A program made the position numbers and the translations under genes. This document shows, one piece after another, positions 8,645-16,959 of a stretch of 64,000 nucleotides of DNA. Each line of letters begins with the position of its first letter. Positions within the stretch are counted from its first letter, which is position 1. This DNA comes from Janthinobacterium sp. B9-8. Its GTDB lineage: Bacteria; Pseudomonadota; Gammaproteobacteria; Burkholderiales; Chitinibacteraceae. The DNA is taken from positions 2,111,740-2,175,739 of the forward strand of contig NZ_CP014222.1 in NCBI RefSeq assembly GCF_000969645.2, given 5' to 3'. The notes beneath the pieces were generated by a model. That model was not told the DNA's origin and searched no databases. It was given only the letters and a program-made list of their open reading frames with translations.

Positions 8645-9759
8645 TTCAGCTAGAAAATCTCAGTAAGACATTTACCCAAAAAAATGGCCAAACCGTAACT
8701 GCGGTCAACAATGTTAATTTGCATGTTGAAGAAGGCAAAATCTGCGTCTTGCTCGGGCCATCAGGTTGCGGTAAAACCACCACGCTTAAAATGGTGAATC
8801 GCCTCATTAACCCTAGCTCGGGCCGAATTCTGATTAATGGCCAAGATACCCAAGAAATGGATGTAGTGGCGCTGCGCCGCCAGATTGGCTATGTCATTCA
8901 GCAGATTGGTCTATTCCCAAACATGACCATCGAAGAAAATATCTGCATCGTGCCCCGCCTTTTAGGTTGGGATAAAAAGCGCAGCCGTGAGCGAGCCAGA
9001 GAGCTGATGGATATGGTGGCACTCGACCCCAATCGCTTTCTAAGCCGCTACCCGCGTGAAATGTCAGGTGGCCAGCAGCAGCGCATTGGCGTAATCCGCG
9101 CACTGGCAGCAGATGCTCCCGTACTTCTGATGGACGAGCCCTTCGGTGCGGTTGATCCGATCAATCGTGAATCAATTCAGAACGAGTTTTTGCTGATGCA
9201 GCGTAAGCTCAATAAAACCGTACTGATGGTCAGCCACGATATCGACGAAGCCATCAAATTAGGCGATAACATTGCCATCTTCAGGCAGGGGAAAATTGTG
9301 CAACACGCCACGCCTGATCAACTGCTCGCCGCCCCGGTGGACGATTTTGTGGGCTCTTTTGTAGGGCAAGATCGCACACTGAAACGCCTGCTACTAATTA
9401 ATGCGGGCCAGGTCTGTGATGGCCAAACCACCTTGACGGCACAACCTTCTACCGACTTAAAAGAAGCATTTAGCTTAATGGACGATAACGAGCAGCGCTT
9501 TCTGACCATTGTTGACGATAAAGCCACGCCACTGGGCTATGTTTCCCGCAAGGAAATCCGCAATGCCAGCGGCACCTGCCTTGATAAGCTTCATCCTTTT
9601 GAGGTCACTGCCCAGGCCAGCGACAATTTGCGCGTTATCCTTTCCAAGCTCTACGAACACAACCTCGTCTGGATGCCGATTGTGGATGATGAGAATAATT
9701 ACCAAGGGGAAATCTCGCAAGACGATATCGCCCGCCATTTAAGTACGCCAGCGCTATAA
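8641..9759 (+). CDS. Osmoprotectant ABC transporter ATP-binding protein with CBS domains
   Basis: A 372-residue ATPase powering the transporter encoded just upstream. It shows Walker A (GPSGCGKTT), the Q-loop, the signature MSGGQQQRIG, Walker B (VLLMDEPFGAVDP) and the switch histidine (SHDIDEA). The C-terminal third (about 245-370) has two CBS-like repeats, LKEAFSLMDDNEQRFLTIVDD and a region ending LVWMPIVDDENNYQGEIS. In the OpuA/OpuC families such tandem CBS domains sense ionic strength or cyclic di-AMP; whether that applies here is unknown. It is the last gene of the operon and is followed by a hairpin. Confidence 0.92.
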   Translation: MIQLENLSKTFTQKNGQTVTAVNNVNLHVEEGKICVLLGPSGCGKTTTLKMVNRLINPSSGRILINGQDTQEMDVVALRRQIGYVIQQIGLFPNMTIEENICIVPRLLGWDKKRSRERARELMDMVALDPNRFLSRYPREMSGGQQQRIGVIRALAADAPVLLMDEPFGAVDPINRESIQNEFLLMQRKLNKTVLMVSHDIDEAIKLGDNIAIFRQGKIVQHATPDQLLAAPVDDFVGSFVGQDRTLKRLLLINAGQVCDGQTTLTAQPSTDLKEAFSLMDDNEQRFLTIVDDKATPLGYVSRKEIRNASGTCLDKLHPFEVTAQASDNLRVILSKLYEHNLVWMPIVDDENNYQGEISQDDIARHLSTPAL

Positions 9760-9763
9760 AGAG

Positions 9764-9794
9764 AACAGCCATCACCATGCTGGCGATGGCTGTT
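9764..9794 (+). terminator. Hairpin terminator after the osmoprotectant operon
   Basis: AACAGCCATC (9764-9773) pairs perfectly with GATGGCTGTT (9785-9794) across an 11-base loop. The T-run after it is short, so termination strength is uncertain, but it sits directly after the ATPase stop. Confidence 0.6.
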
Positions 9795-9841
9795 TCAAGG
9801 GCTCTCATTTCAGCAAGATAAACCGCTGATGCACCGACAAT

Positions 9842-9860
9842 ACAATTGGTAACCATTATC
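9842..9860 (+). promoter_or_regulatory. Candidate Fur-binding site
   Basis: The 19 bases ACAATTGGTAACCATTATC match the classical Fur box GATAATGATAATCATTATC at 13 of 19 positions, and the right half is nearly perfect. It lies 50 bases before a siderophore-interacting protein gene, which fits iron repression. Confidence 0.55.
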
Positions 9861-9909
9861 ATTTATACTGCGGTATCGTCATCGAGATGTCGCCAAAAAG
9901 TGAGCTGCC

Positions 9910-10728
9910 ATGAGTCAAGAATCGCCTCCTAAACAAGCCCCGCGCAAATTGCAAGTACTGCAAAGCGTGCCGCTTACTCCGCATTTGCAACGTCTTACTC
10001 TGGGAGGACCAGAGCTACAAGGGTTTCCCAGCCCGAGTAATGGCGCACATATCAAGCTGCTGTTGCCCCAGGAAGGCCGGGCACTCACCCTGCCTACCGT
10101 TGGCCCCAAAGGCTTAATCTGGCCCCCCGCGCAAGACCGGCCTGTGGTGCGCACTTATACGGTTCGCCAATTTGATGCCAAGCAACAAAAACTAGTCGTT
10201 GATTTTGTGATTCACGATGAATACGGCCCTGCTTCCTACTGGGCGCAGCATGCACAAATAGGCGACGATGTCGGCCTGGCAGGCCCCAGTGGCCCGGCAC
10301 GTTTTAATCCAGACGCAGATTACTTTTTATTAGCGGGTGATTTATCGGCCCTGCCAGCACTCTGCACAGTGCTTGAAGCATTGCCTGCAAACGCCATTGG
10401 CACCGCTTTGATCGAGATTCCTACAGCAGAAGACCAGCAGCCTCTGCAACACCCAGCTGGAGTTAATATTGTATGGCTAATCAGCACCACGCCTAGTGCT
10501 CTGCTACCTCAGGCTGTTTTGGATCTGCCGTGGCCAGAAGGATCCGTCTCTGCCACCGTGGCAGGCGAAACAGAAGCCGTAGTGCAAATCCGAAAATATC
10601 TGCGTATTAATAAAAAGCTCAATGTAAGTCAGTGCTACGCCGTGCCTTACTGGAAATATCAGCACAGCGAAGAGGCCTACCACGACGAGCGCCATCGCAT
10701 TATGGATGAAGTACTGACACCAGCGTAA
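9910..10728 (+). CDS. Siderophore-interacting protein (FAD-dependent ferric reductase)
   Basis: A 272-residue cytoplasmic flavoprotein of the SIP/ViuB/YqjH family, which releases iron by reducing imported ferric siderophores. The FAD-binding region has the family motif VRTYTVRQFD and a VDFVIHDEYGPASYWAQHAQIGD stretch; the C-terminal NAD(P)-binding half ends with LNVSQCYAVPYWKYQHSEEAYHDER, close to the usual W-x-G-x-E/H ending. It stands alone, with a Fur-like box 50 bases upstream and a hairpin downstream. No siderophore synthesis or receptor genes are in the window, so it may serve exogenous siderophores. Confidence 0.9.
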   Translation: MSQESPPKQAPRKLQVLQSVPLTPHLQRLTLGGPELQGFPSPSNGAHIKLLLPQEGRALTLPTVGPKGLIWPPAQDRPVVRTYTVRQFDAKQQKLVVDFVIHDEYGPASYWAQHAQIGDDVGLAGPSGPARFNPDADYFLLAGDLSALPALCTVLEALPANAIGTALIEIPTAEDQQPLQHPAGVNIVWLISTTPSALLPQAVLDLPWPEGSVSATVAGETEAVVQIRKYLRINKKLNVSQCYAVPYWKYQHSEEAYHDERHRIMDEVLTPA

Positions 10729-10815
10729 GCTATAGACCAGATAAATCGGCGACAACTCCTGTCACAAGCAGAAAAAATGAAGAAAGCAAGGCGTTGATTT
10801 ACTACTTTGCTGCAT

Positions 10816-10848
10816 GCAGCCCACCACATTCATAAAATGGCGGGCTGC
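10816..10848 (+). terminator. Hairpin terminator after the siderophore-interacting protein gene
   Basis: GCAGCCC (10816-10822) pairs with GGGCTGC (10842-10848), with an inner CCA/TGG extension. It lies 88 bases after the stop and is followed by an AT-rich stretch rather than a clean T-run. Confidence 0.5.
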
Positions 10849-10939
10849 TCATTTATGCTTTAAAAACAAATTATTACAGAATAAAGACATGGGAAAATTC
10901 TGTAATTTGCACTTTTTTATCAAAAAATACAAAAAACTG

Positions 10940-10968
10940 TTGACAAGAAACAAGAAGACAGCAACAAT
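10940..10968 (+). promoter_or_regulatory. Candidate promoter for the 70-residue protein gene
   Basis: A perfect -35 hexamer TTGACA (10940-10945) is followed after 17 bases by AACAAT (10963-10968), a four-of-six -10 match. A transcript from here would have a leader of about 170 bases. Confidence 0.35.
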
Positions 10969-11108
10969 CACTCCACTAATTTGATTGAGCATAACCTTGT
11001 AAAGCGAATATCTTTATTCGCAATGTGTTTGTAGCAGTACTATCCAGCAAGCCTTCTCAGCTTTTCTGCAAGTTCTCCCCGAACCAGGTGCTCTTCTTTT
11101 GGTGCTTT

Positions 11109-11146
11109 GCCATCCAACCTTGGATGGCCATTTACTAGGAGCCATC
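11109..11146 (+). promoter_or_regulatory. Mutually exclusive hairpins covering a ribosome binding site
   Basis: GCCATCCAA (11109-11117) and TTGGATGGC (11120-11128) form a perfect inverted repeat. The same GATGGC (11123-11128) can instead pair with a second GCCATC (11141-11146) lying against the start codon, which puts the ribosome binding site AGGAG (11137-11141) in the loop and stem of the alternative hairpin. Forming one helix breaks the other, as in translational switches. Which form is favoured was not calculated. Confidence 0.45.
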
Positions 11147-11359
11147 ATGGCACAATTTGATTTTATCGTAGAAGCACGTCCCTCCACCCGCCACACAGGC
11201 ATGGAAGGTTGGTACCAAATCGTCGTTTGTCACGGCAAGCAAAAAAAGCCAGTCACCGACTGGCAAGCAGCACCCCAAGCACACGACAATAAGTTGCACA
11301 GCGTATTAAACAGCGCCGCAGCTTTAGCCAAACAACAGATCCAAGTGCAATTTCACTAA
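11147..11359 (+). CDS. Small hypothetical protein (70 residues)
   Basis: I do not recognise this family. It is a short soluble protein with no signal peptide, starting MAQFDFIVEARPSTRHTGMEGWYQIVVCHG and ending with an Ala/Gln-rich helix. The frame is open further upstream, but the ATG at 11147 has an AGGAG site five bases before it and fits the hairpin arrangement in the leader. It is monocistronic: a perfect terminator follows 31 bases after the stop. The leader structure suggests that its translation is regulated. It may be a stress-related small protein, but nothing in the sequence proves that. Confidence 0.7.
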   Translation: MAQFDFIVEARPSTRHTGMEGWYQIVVCHGKQKKPVTDWQAAPQAHDNKLHSVLNSAAALAKQQIQVQFH

Positions 11360-11390
11360 ATCTGCAATGTAAGCTAAGTAGTTCACTCAA

Positions 11391-11415
11391 AAGCCCACGA
11401 CAACGTGGGCTTTTT
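11391..11415 (+). terminator. Rho-independent terminator
   Basis: AAGCCCACG (11391-11399) and CGTGGGCTT (11404-11412) form a perfect stem with an ACAA loop, followed by a T-run. It ends the transcript of the 70-residue protein gene. Confidence 0.88.
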
Positions 11416-11497
11416 ACATTTCGCCCAAGCTATTCCCAAAACCTGCAATACCGGCTCGCATGGTAGAATCTTGGCTTAATTGTTCATCTGCCAGCCC

Positions 11498-12178
11498 ATG
11501 CCCTATCTCGCGCTCGACACCTCTACCGAATATCTTTCACTCGCAATCAGCACCAGCAAGGGCATTGTTGCCCGTGATTGGCCTGCCGGTCAAAAACATG
11601 CCGAGATGATTCTTCCCTCCTTAGCGACGCTACTGGAAGAATGCCAGCTCAGCATGAAAGACATCGCAGGGGTCGCCTTTGGCAATGGCCCCGGCTCTTT
11701 TACGGGCCTGCGTATCGCGGCGGGGATCACCCAAGGCTTAGCCTTTGCGCAAGATATCCCCGTATTGGGAATTTCTACCTTAGCAGCGCTGGCTGAAGGC
11801 TGTCAGGCCAATCAGGTTTATGTATGTCTGGACGCCCGAATGAACCAAGTTTATTGCGCGGCCTATCGCAAAGAAGCGGGCGTGTGGCAAACCATTATCG
11901 AGCCTTGCCTGAGCGATCCTGATGCGATCCCGCTTCCGGATGGTAGTAACTGGCTAGGCGCAGGCAGCGGCTTTGCGGCGTATGGCGAGGCACTCAAGCA
12001 GCGCCTTGGCGCTCAGCTAAACGGTGCAAATGCAGCGCGTTTTCCACAGGCCAAAGATATTCTAACGCTAGCCCTGCCTGATTTTGCCGCAGGCAAAGGC
12101 ATGCCCGCAGCAGAAGCAGAGCTGGTATATTTACGCAATAAAGTGGCCCTCAAAACCCACGAGCGAATCAAGAAATGA
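11498..12178 (+). CDS. tsaB: tRNA threonylcarbamoyladenosine biosynthesis protein TsaB
   Basis: A 226-residue protein of the ASKHA fold that partners TsaD and TsaE in making t6A37 on ANN-decoding tRNAs. The start LALDTSTEYLSLAI and the motif GVAFGNGPGSFTGLRIAAGITQGLAFA are diagnostic. I use the ATG at 11498 because the protein then begins directly with the first strand; an upstream TTG at 11480 in the same frame adds six unlikely residues. A -10-like TAGAAT lies at 11464-11469. The gene overlaps rimI by 4 bases and heads a three-gene operon with rimI and a uracil-DNA glycosylase gene. Confidence 0.95.
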   Translation: MPYLALDTSTEYLSLAISTSKGIVARDWPAGQKHAEMILPSLATLLEECQLSMKDIAGVAFGNGPGSFTGLRIAAGITQGLAFAQDIPVLGISTLAALAEGCQANQVYVCLDARMNQVYCAAYRKEAGVWQTIIEPCLSDPDAIPLPDGSNWLGAGSGFAAYGEALKQRLGAQLNGANAARFPQAKDILTLALPDFAAGKGMPAAEAELVYLRNKVALKTHERIKK

Positions 12179-12621
12179 CAGTACGCGAGTTAAATGCCAG
12201 CGATATTCCACAACTCATGGCACTTGATGCGGCCACCAATTCGCACCCTTGGGATATCAGCCACTGGCAGCATTCTTTAAAAGCCGATGTTTGCCTTGGC
12301 ATTGATGGCGAAGCGGGCCTGAATGCCTTTGCTGTAGCGATGAAGATGGTTGATGAAGCCGAGCTACTATTGATTGCCGTTGCGCCAGCATTACAAGGCA
12401 AGGGCCTTGGCCAGCGTATTTTTAGTGCGCTAAGCGAAAAGCTAGCCAACAACGGCGCGCAAAGCCTGTTTTTAGAAGTGCGTGAATCCAATCGCCAAGC
12501 AAGGCGTTTTTACGAATCAGCGGGCTTTGCTGAAACTGGCATCCGCCCTGCTTACTACCCGGCAGCCAGCGGCTCTGGCCGTGAAGATGCTTTAATTTTT
12601 GCACTGAGTATTTTTAAATGA
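12175..12621 (+). CDS. rimI: Ribosomal protein S18 alanine N-acetyltransferase RimI
   Basis: A 148-residue GNAT-family acetyltransferase. It has the acetyl-CoA-binding loop (VAPALQGKGLGQRIF), the LFLEVRESNRQARRFYESAGF segment characteristic of RimI, and the usual length. RimI acetylates the N-terminal alanine of ribosomal protein S18. It starts on an ATGA overlap with tsaB and ends on an ATGA overlap with the downstream glycosylase gene, so the three are translationally coupled. The tsaB-rimI pairing is common and supports the assignment over a generic GNAT. Confidence 0.93.
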   Translation: MTVRELNASDIPQLMALDAATNSHPWDISHWQHSLKADVCLGIDGEAGLNAFAVAMKMVDEAELLLIAVAPALQGKGLGQRIFSALSEKLANNGAQSLFLEVRESNRQARRFYESAGFAETGIRPAYYPAASGSGREDALIFALSIFK

Positions 12622-13457
12622 GCCGCCGGGCGCTGATACTGGATGAGCTGGGCCTTAGCCCGGTCTGGATACGCAAAGATATTCTGGCTGAGCTGCAAGC
12701 GGCTGAGCCCGCTCCCATCCGCCCAGCCAGCAACGCTGCTCCTGTGCCTCGTCCGCAAGGCTTTTCACCTGTGGCAGTAGCGGCACATCAAGCGCTTGCG
12801 CCATTAGTGAGCTCGCCTAAATTTACGCCGCCGCCCGTTATCGCTCCTGCTAATGAGCCGGTAGAAGACGAGCGATCGAAGCGAATCTCGATAATGAGCT
12901 GGGAAGAATTACGCAGTGCAGTTAGCAGCTGTACCGCCTGCGCACTTTGCCAAAGCCGCCAGAAAAATGGCGAACAGCCTGTTTTTGGCACGGGGCCAAT
13001 GCAGCCGAATATTATGGTACTCGGTGAAGCACCGGATGGTGACGAAGAAGCCCAGCAAACCCCGTTTCTAGGTGAGGCAGGCAGGCTGCTCGACAATATG
13101 CTGGCAGCCATCGGCGAAGAACAACAAGTTTACAAAGCCAATATTATAAAATGCCGCACACCCAATAAACGTAACCCACAAGCCGCCGAAGTCCTGCAAT
13201 GCGCGCCGTTTTTAAAGCGCCAGATCGAGCTACTCCAGCCCAAATCATTATTTGTAGTAGGCCGCTTCGCCCTAAAAACATTGCTAGAAACCGACGAGCC
13301 CGTCAGCGCACTACGTGAAAATCTACATCACTACAAGCAGATTCCGCTGGTTGTTAGCTACAACCCCAGCTATCTGCTGCGTAACTTACCAGACAAATCC
13401 CGCGCATGGCACGATCTGCTGCGCCTTAAAGCCTCAATCAACAAGCACCCGCTTTAA
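12618..13457 (+). CDS. Family 4-type uracil-DNA glycosylase (iron-sulfur)
   Basis: A 279-residue DNA repair enzyme that removes uracil from DNA. The catalytic domain (about 90-279) has the motif MVLGEAPDGDEEAQQTPFLGEAGRLLD and the iron-sulfur cysteines of family 4/5 enzymes: CTACALC, IIKCRTPNKRNP and LQCAPF. The first 90 residues are Pro/Ala-rich and probably a flexible linker, as often seen in proteobacterial homologues. It is the last gene of the tsaB-rimI operon, sharing a 4-base overlap with rimI; this order recurs in betaproteobacteria as I recall. Confidence 0.9.
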   Translation: MSRRALILDELGLSPVWIRKDILAELQAAEPAPIRPASNAAPVPRPQGFSPVAVAAHQALAPLVSSPKFTPPPVIAPANEPVEDERSKRISIMSWEELRSAVSSCTACALCQSRQKNGEQPVFGTGPMQPNIMVLGEAPDGDEEAQQTPFLGEAGRLLDNMLAAIGEEQQVYKANIIKCRTPNKRNPQAAEVLQCAPFLKRQIELLQPKSLFVVGRFALKTLLETDEPVSALRENLHHYKQIPLVVSYNPSYLLRNLPDKSRAWHDLLRLKASINKHPL

Positions 13458-13554
13458 ACCGAATATCTTGTCTGGTGACAACAAAATAAACGTGAGCGCT
13501 TCAGTCTTAAAAATTAGCGGCTAGACTGCAGTACTCACCTTTGCTCAGACCGCC

Positions 13555-14757
13555 ATGCAAAACGCTTATCACCTAGGACGACAACCCATCCTAAACCGCC
13601 AGCAAGAGCTGGTGGCTTACGAATTACTATTCAGAAACAGCAGTCAGCGTAACGAAGCCATCGTTCCCGATGATTTTCTGGCAACACTAGATGTCATTCA
13701 GCACGCATTCAGCACACTCGGTGCAAGCAGTGTATTAGGAGATAAACTCGGCTTTATTAATGTAAACGCAGATTTATTAATGTCTGATGTCTTAGAATTA
13801 TTACCCCCAAAGCAAGTTGTATTAGAAATTCTGGAAACAGTCGAAATTACCCCAGCTATTATTGAGCGCTGTCTTGCCCTAAAAAAGAAAGGCTTTAAAT
13901 TAGCCCTGGATGACATTATCCATTTAGGCGATGCACAACGTGCCATTTTGCCGCACCTCTGTTTTGCCAAATTAGAAGTCATGGGCATGAGCAGCGCACA
14001 AATGCGCAGATTAATGAGCGAGCTACGCGCCTACCCGCTGCAAATACTCGCCGAAAAAGTAGATAGCCCGGAGCAACATCAGCTTTGCATGAAGCTGGGG
14101 TTTGATTTATTTCAAGGCTATTACTTTGCCAAACCCACTATTTTATCCGGCAGCAAACCACAGCCTTCCCAAATGGCTTTATTACGCCTATTAGGGCTTA
14201 TTAATTCGAATGCAGATAATAGCGAAATTGAAACCGCATTTAAGCACTCGCCCGATCTCACCATTAATTTACTAAAGCTGGTTAATTCAGTCGGAGCAAG
14301 CTCCCCTAAAAAAATAGATAGCCTCTCTGCCGCCATCACCGTATTAGGCCGCCGTCAATTAGGACGCTGGATTCATTTACTGGTTTATGTACAGCAATCG
14401 GGTAAAGCCATCAATAACAACCCGCTCGTACAAACAGCGGCTATTCGTGGCAAGTTTATGGAACTACTGGCACTAAAACAAAAGCCAAACAATCAAAGCT
14501 TTGCCGATCAAGCTTTTATGGTGGGTATGTTTTCTTTAATTGATGTTTTTTTTAATGCACCACTTCAGGATTTACTAGAGCCGCTCAATCTGAGCGACGA
14601 TGTAAAAGATGCACTGATGGGGAAAAGTAATTTACTGGGTAATTTACTCGCCCAAGCCCTGCTGACAGAAGACAACACCCCTGATGCCAACACCAACCCG
14701 CCCTGCGATTTTGAAGCACTACTCAATGCCATGAGCTGGGCCAATGAATTAGGCTAG
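13555..14757 (+). CDS. Degenerate EAL plus HDOD signalling protein (YuxH-like)
   Basis: A 400-residue protein with an N-terminal EAL-like domain (about 1-200) and a C-terminal HDOD domain (about 205-395). The EAL domain has lost the catalytic pattern: EAL is replaced by YELLFR, the DDFGTG loop by LDDIIHLGD, and IAEGVE by LAEKVD. It is therefore unlikely to hydrolyse cyclic di-GMP and may instead bind partners. HDOD domains are HD-like but non-catalytic. The gene is monocistronic, and its codon use includes many TTA leucines compared with its neighbours. Cyclic di-GMP or motility-related regulation is a plausible role but is inferred. Confidence 0.88.
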   Translation: MQNAYHLGRQPILNRQQELVAYELLFRNSSQRNEAIVPDDFLATLDVIQHAFSTLGASSVLGDKLGFINVNADLLMSDVLELLPPKQVVLEILETVEITPAIIERCLALKKKGFKLALDDIIHLGDAQRAILPHLCFAKLEVMGMSSAQMRRLMSELRAYPLQILAEKVDSPEQHQLCMKLGFDLFQGYYFAKPTILSGSKPQPSQMALLRLLGLINSNADNSEIETAFKHSPDLTINLLKLVNSVGASSPKKIDSLSAAITVLGRRQLGRWIHLLVYVQQSGKAINNNPLVQTAAIRGKFMELLALKQKPNNQSFADQAFMVGMFSLIDVFFNAPLQDLLEPLNLSDDVKDALMGKSNLLGNLLAQALLTEDNTPDANTNPPCDFEALLNAMSWANELG

Positions 14758-14873
14758 GCCACCGATCCTGTTGCAGAATAGGTGCAAACCACGAGCAATA
14801 CTGAAAAGTACGCGGCTTACACCCACCCTGCGATCATTCGATATTTGCAAACAGACAAGCCCAAAACAAATAC

Positions 14874-15320
14874 CTAGCCTGATACGCTTAAGCGCTGACT
14901 CAGCCTAATAGCAGCATCGACACCTTCTTCCATATCAGGGACGGCGTCAAATTGCACTACACAGTAGATTTTCCAGCCTTCCACTCCACGCTTGACGTGA
15001 TAGCAAGTGCCATACTGCCAAGGTGCCAGATCTAGTCGCGTTACTGACCAGATCAGCTTGACGGTTGCAAAGTTGTCATCAATAAAGAGTACTTCTTCTA
15101 TCTTGTAAGTCGCACTGAGAAACCCTTGCTGCTCAAACCAGCCTAGCAAAGCCGCTGTTGCAGGCAGCAATGAATCCATCGTTTCCCAAACGGTGCCCTG
15201 CCCTTGGTGAACGGTCATAAAGGGCAAAGCAAACATGGACGAGGTCGCGTTCGCATCCAAGGCAGAATAAGCCTCACCATATTGCTCAAAAAACGCTTCC
15301 AATCCTTGATTCACCTTCAT
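14874..15320 (-). CDS. SnoaL/NTF2-like hypothetical protein
   Basis: A 148-residue soluble protein whose pattern (an N-terminal helix LEAFFEQYGEAYSALDANATSSMFALPFMTVHQG, then strands ending KLIWSVTRLD and GWKIYCVVQFD) fits the NTF2-like/DUF4440 fold. These small alpha-beta barrels include isomerases, and many have no known role. I chose the ATG at 15320 over a GTG one codon earlier; neither has an ideal ribosome binding site. It faces the EAL-HDOD gene tail to tail and stands alone. Confidence 0.65.
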   Translation of the reverse strand: MKVNQGLEAFFEQYGEAYSALDANATSSMFALPFMTVHQGQGTVWETMDSLLPATAALLGWFEQQGFLSATYKIEEVLFIDDNFATVKLIWSVTRLDLAPWQYGTCYHVKRGVEGWKIYCVVQFDAVPDMEEGVDAAIRLSQRLSVSG

Positions 15321-15647
15321 CACTCCATTCTCTCAATATTTCTTTAATTTATACATGGAGCTTTAAAGCAATACAACAAGTTACTTATTCATTTTTACTT
15401 TTATTTATTGGGGTTTGTCCGTAGGTAGTTGTAAAAAATACACTAAATACAATCTCGCTGAAATGCAAAAATGATTGCGTAGCCTGTTTAAGGTGCCATA
15501 GAGAATTTCGGTATCAATATGATGTCTTTTAAAAAAATGAATTAAACATATTTCAATTATTAAAATAATTACGCAGGCATCTATCTAACATTCAAGCTAT
15601 GAGATTATTTTTTTATATTCCCAAACTAAAAAAACCATGCGCAGGTG
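15321..15647. other. Gene-free AT-rich stretch
   Basis: I see no convincing gene here. The stretch is strongly AT-rich and contains the 15-base string TATTGGGGTTTGTCC at 15406-15420, which recurs exactly at 20386-20400 before priA. Confidence 0.5.
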
Positions 15648-15679
15648 ATCAGCGTAGCTACAAAATCACCCACGCTGAT
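15648..15679 (-). terminator. Candidate terminator of the polyamine-binding protein gene
   Basis: ATCAGCGT (15648-15655) pairs with ACGCTGAT (15672-15679). On the minus strand it lies just after the stop and is followed, some 14 bases on, by a run of T residues. Confidence 0.5.
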
Positions 15680-15696
15680 GCACTCGTTTCTTAAAG

Positions 15697-16755
15697 TTAG
15701 CGTACTTTAATGCCCGTCCAGTAGCGGCTTAATAAGCGCCGCTCTTTGGCATCATACGCGCGCAATAAAGTCCACTTGGCAAAGTCCTGAGGTTTGGGAT
15801 TGAGTACCGGATGCTGGCTAAGCTCCGGGTCTAAAAAGGGCACTGCGGTACTGACAGGGCTGATGCCACCACTGGCTTTTGATTGTGCCGCTGCCGTTTT
15901 TCCTTCTAGCAGGAAATCAATAAACTGATGGGCAAGATCCGGCCTTGGTGCGTCTTTCATAATGGTGACGGTATCCATCCACCATTCATTGCCTTCTTTT
16001 TGCGCGGTAAATTCCAAGTTGAATTTTCGCTTGGTCTCTTTAACTTCACGGCGCGCCTGAAATAAATCCGAGCTATTACCCATCGCCAGCCAAATATTGC
16101 CGTTTGCAAGTTGGCGGCTATAGCTATCGTTATTAAATGCGGCCCAATAAGGCTTGGCTTTACGGATTACATCACTGGCTGCAGCAAGGTCTTCCTGCTT
16201 ACCAGAGTTAGGATCTTTTCCCAGATACATCAGCGCAGCGGCAAATAATTCGCGCGAGCTATCTAACACGGTGACTTTGTTTTTTATCTTTTTAAGCTGC
16301 TCCGGGTCAAAAATAGCGGCCCAACTGCTTGGATCAACGCCTGCCGCTTTCAATTTTTCTGCGTTATAGCCCAGCAAAGTTACGCCGATCATAAAGGGCT
16401 GGTGGTAGGCATTATTGCTGTCGTAGGGCACACGTAAAAAAGCGGGCAAAATATCTTTGCTATGCGGAAGTTTGTTTTTATCGAGGGCGAGTAGCTTATT
16501 AGGGCCGATCAGCGCAGGCAGGACAAAGGTCGATGGGAACACCAGATCGTAACCCTTAGCACCCGCAGCCAGCTTGGCAAGTAGCTCTTCATTATCGCCA
16601 TAATAACTTTGCTCAACACGGCATTGGCAGCGTGCTTCAAAGGCCTTGATGGTGCTGGCAGGCATGGAATTGCTCCATACATAAATCGATAATTTATCGT
16701 CAGCATTTGCCCAGGATACATGAAGTAAAAAGCCTAAAAATAACCATTTCCACAT
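15697..16755 (-). CDS. Putrescine/spermidine-type ABC substrate-binding protein (PotD/PotF-like)
   Basis: A 352-residue periplasmic binding protein with a signal peptide ending WANA-DD. The mature start KLSIYVWSNSMPASTIKAFEARC, the GYDLVFPSTFVLPALI motif and the LAMGNSSDLFQARRE region match PotD/PotF. The ATG at 16755 has an AAGGAAG site 8 bases upstream; a GTG three codons earlier would overlap that site. No permease or ATPase gene is adjacent, so this is an orphan binding protein that must use a transporter encoded elsewhere or act as a sensor. A pair of cysteines near the mature N-terminus (ARCQCRVEQ) is notable. Confidence 0.85.
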   Translation of the reverse strand: MWKWLFLGFLLHVSWANADDKLSIYVWSNSMPASTIKAFEARCQCRVEQSYYGDNEELLAKLAAGAKGYDLVFPSTFVLPALIGPNKLLALDKNKLPHSKDILPAFLRVPYDSNNAYHQPFMIGVTLLGYNAEKLKAAGVDPSSWAAIFDPEQLKKIKNKVTVLDSSRELFAAALMYLGKDPNSGKQEDLAAASDVIRKAKPYWAAFNNDSYSRQLANGNIWLAMGNSSDLFQARREVKETKRKFNLEFTAQKEGNEWWMDTVTIMKDAPRPDLAHQFIDFLLEGKTAAAQSKASGGISPVSTAVPFLDPELSQHPVLNPKPQDFAKWTLLRAYDAKERRLLSRYWTGIKVR

Positions 16756-16803
16756 AGTGTGCACTTCCTTTGGATGAGCTTAAATATCGCGGTTTAGAAG
16801 GTA

Positions 16804-16829
16804 AAACAGCCGTTTGGGCTGGGCTGTTT
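16804..16829. other. Hairpin in the divergent region between the polyamine-binding protein gene and glnS
   Basis: AAACAGCC (16804-16811) pairs perfectly with GGCTGTTT (16822-16829). On the minus strand it is followed by TTTT and lies about 50 bases before the binding-protein start, so it could be a leader attenuator. On the plus strand there is no T-run. Confidence 0.35.
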
Positions 16830-16959
16830 CTAAAAAAGGCGCAAAGATATCACGCAAGTGCTTATTGCCGCATTGCTGAAGCGCATGGGCAGACCCCTAT
16901 TCGCACTTGGTTACGGTAGAATAGACGGTATCTAAGTATCTACAGAACCCTATTCAGAC

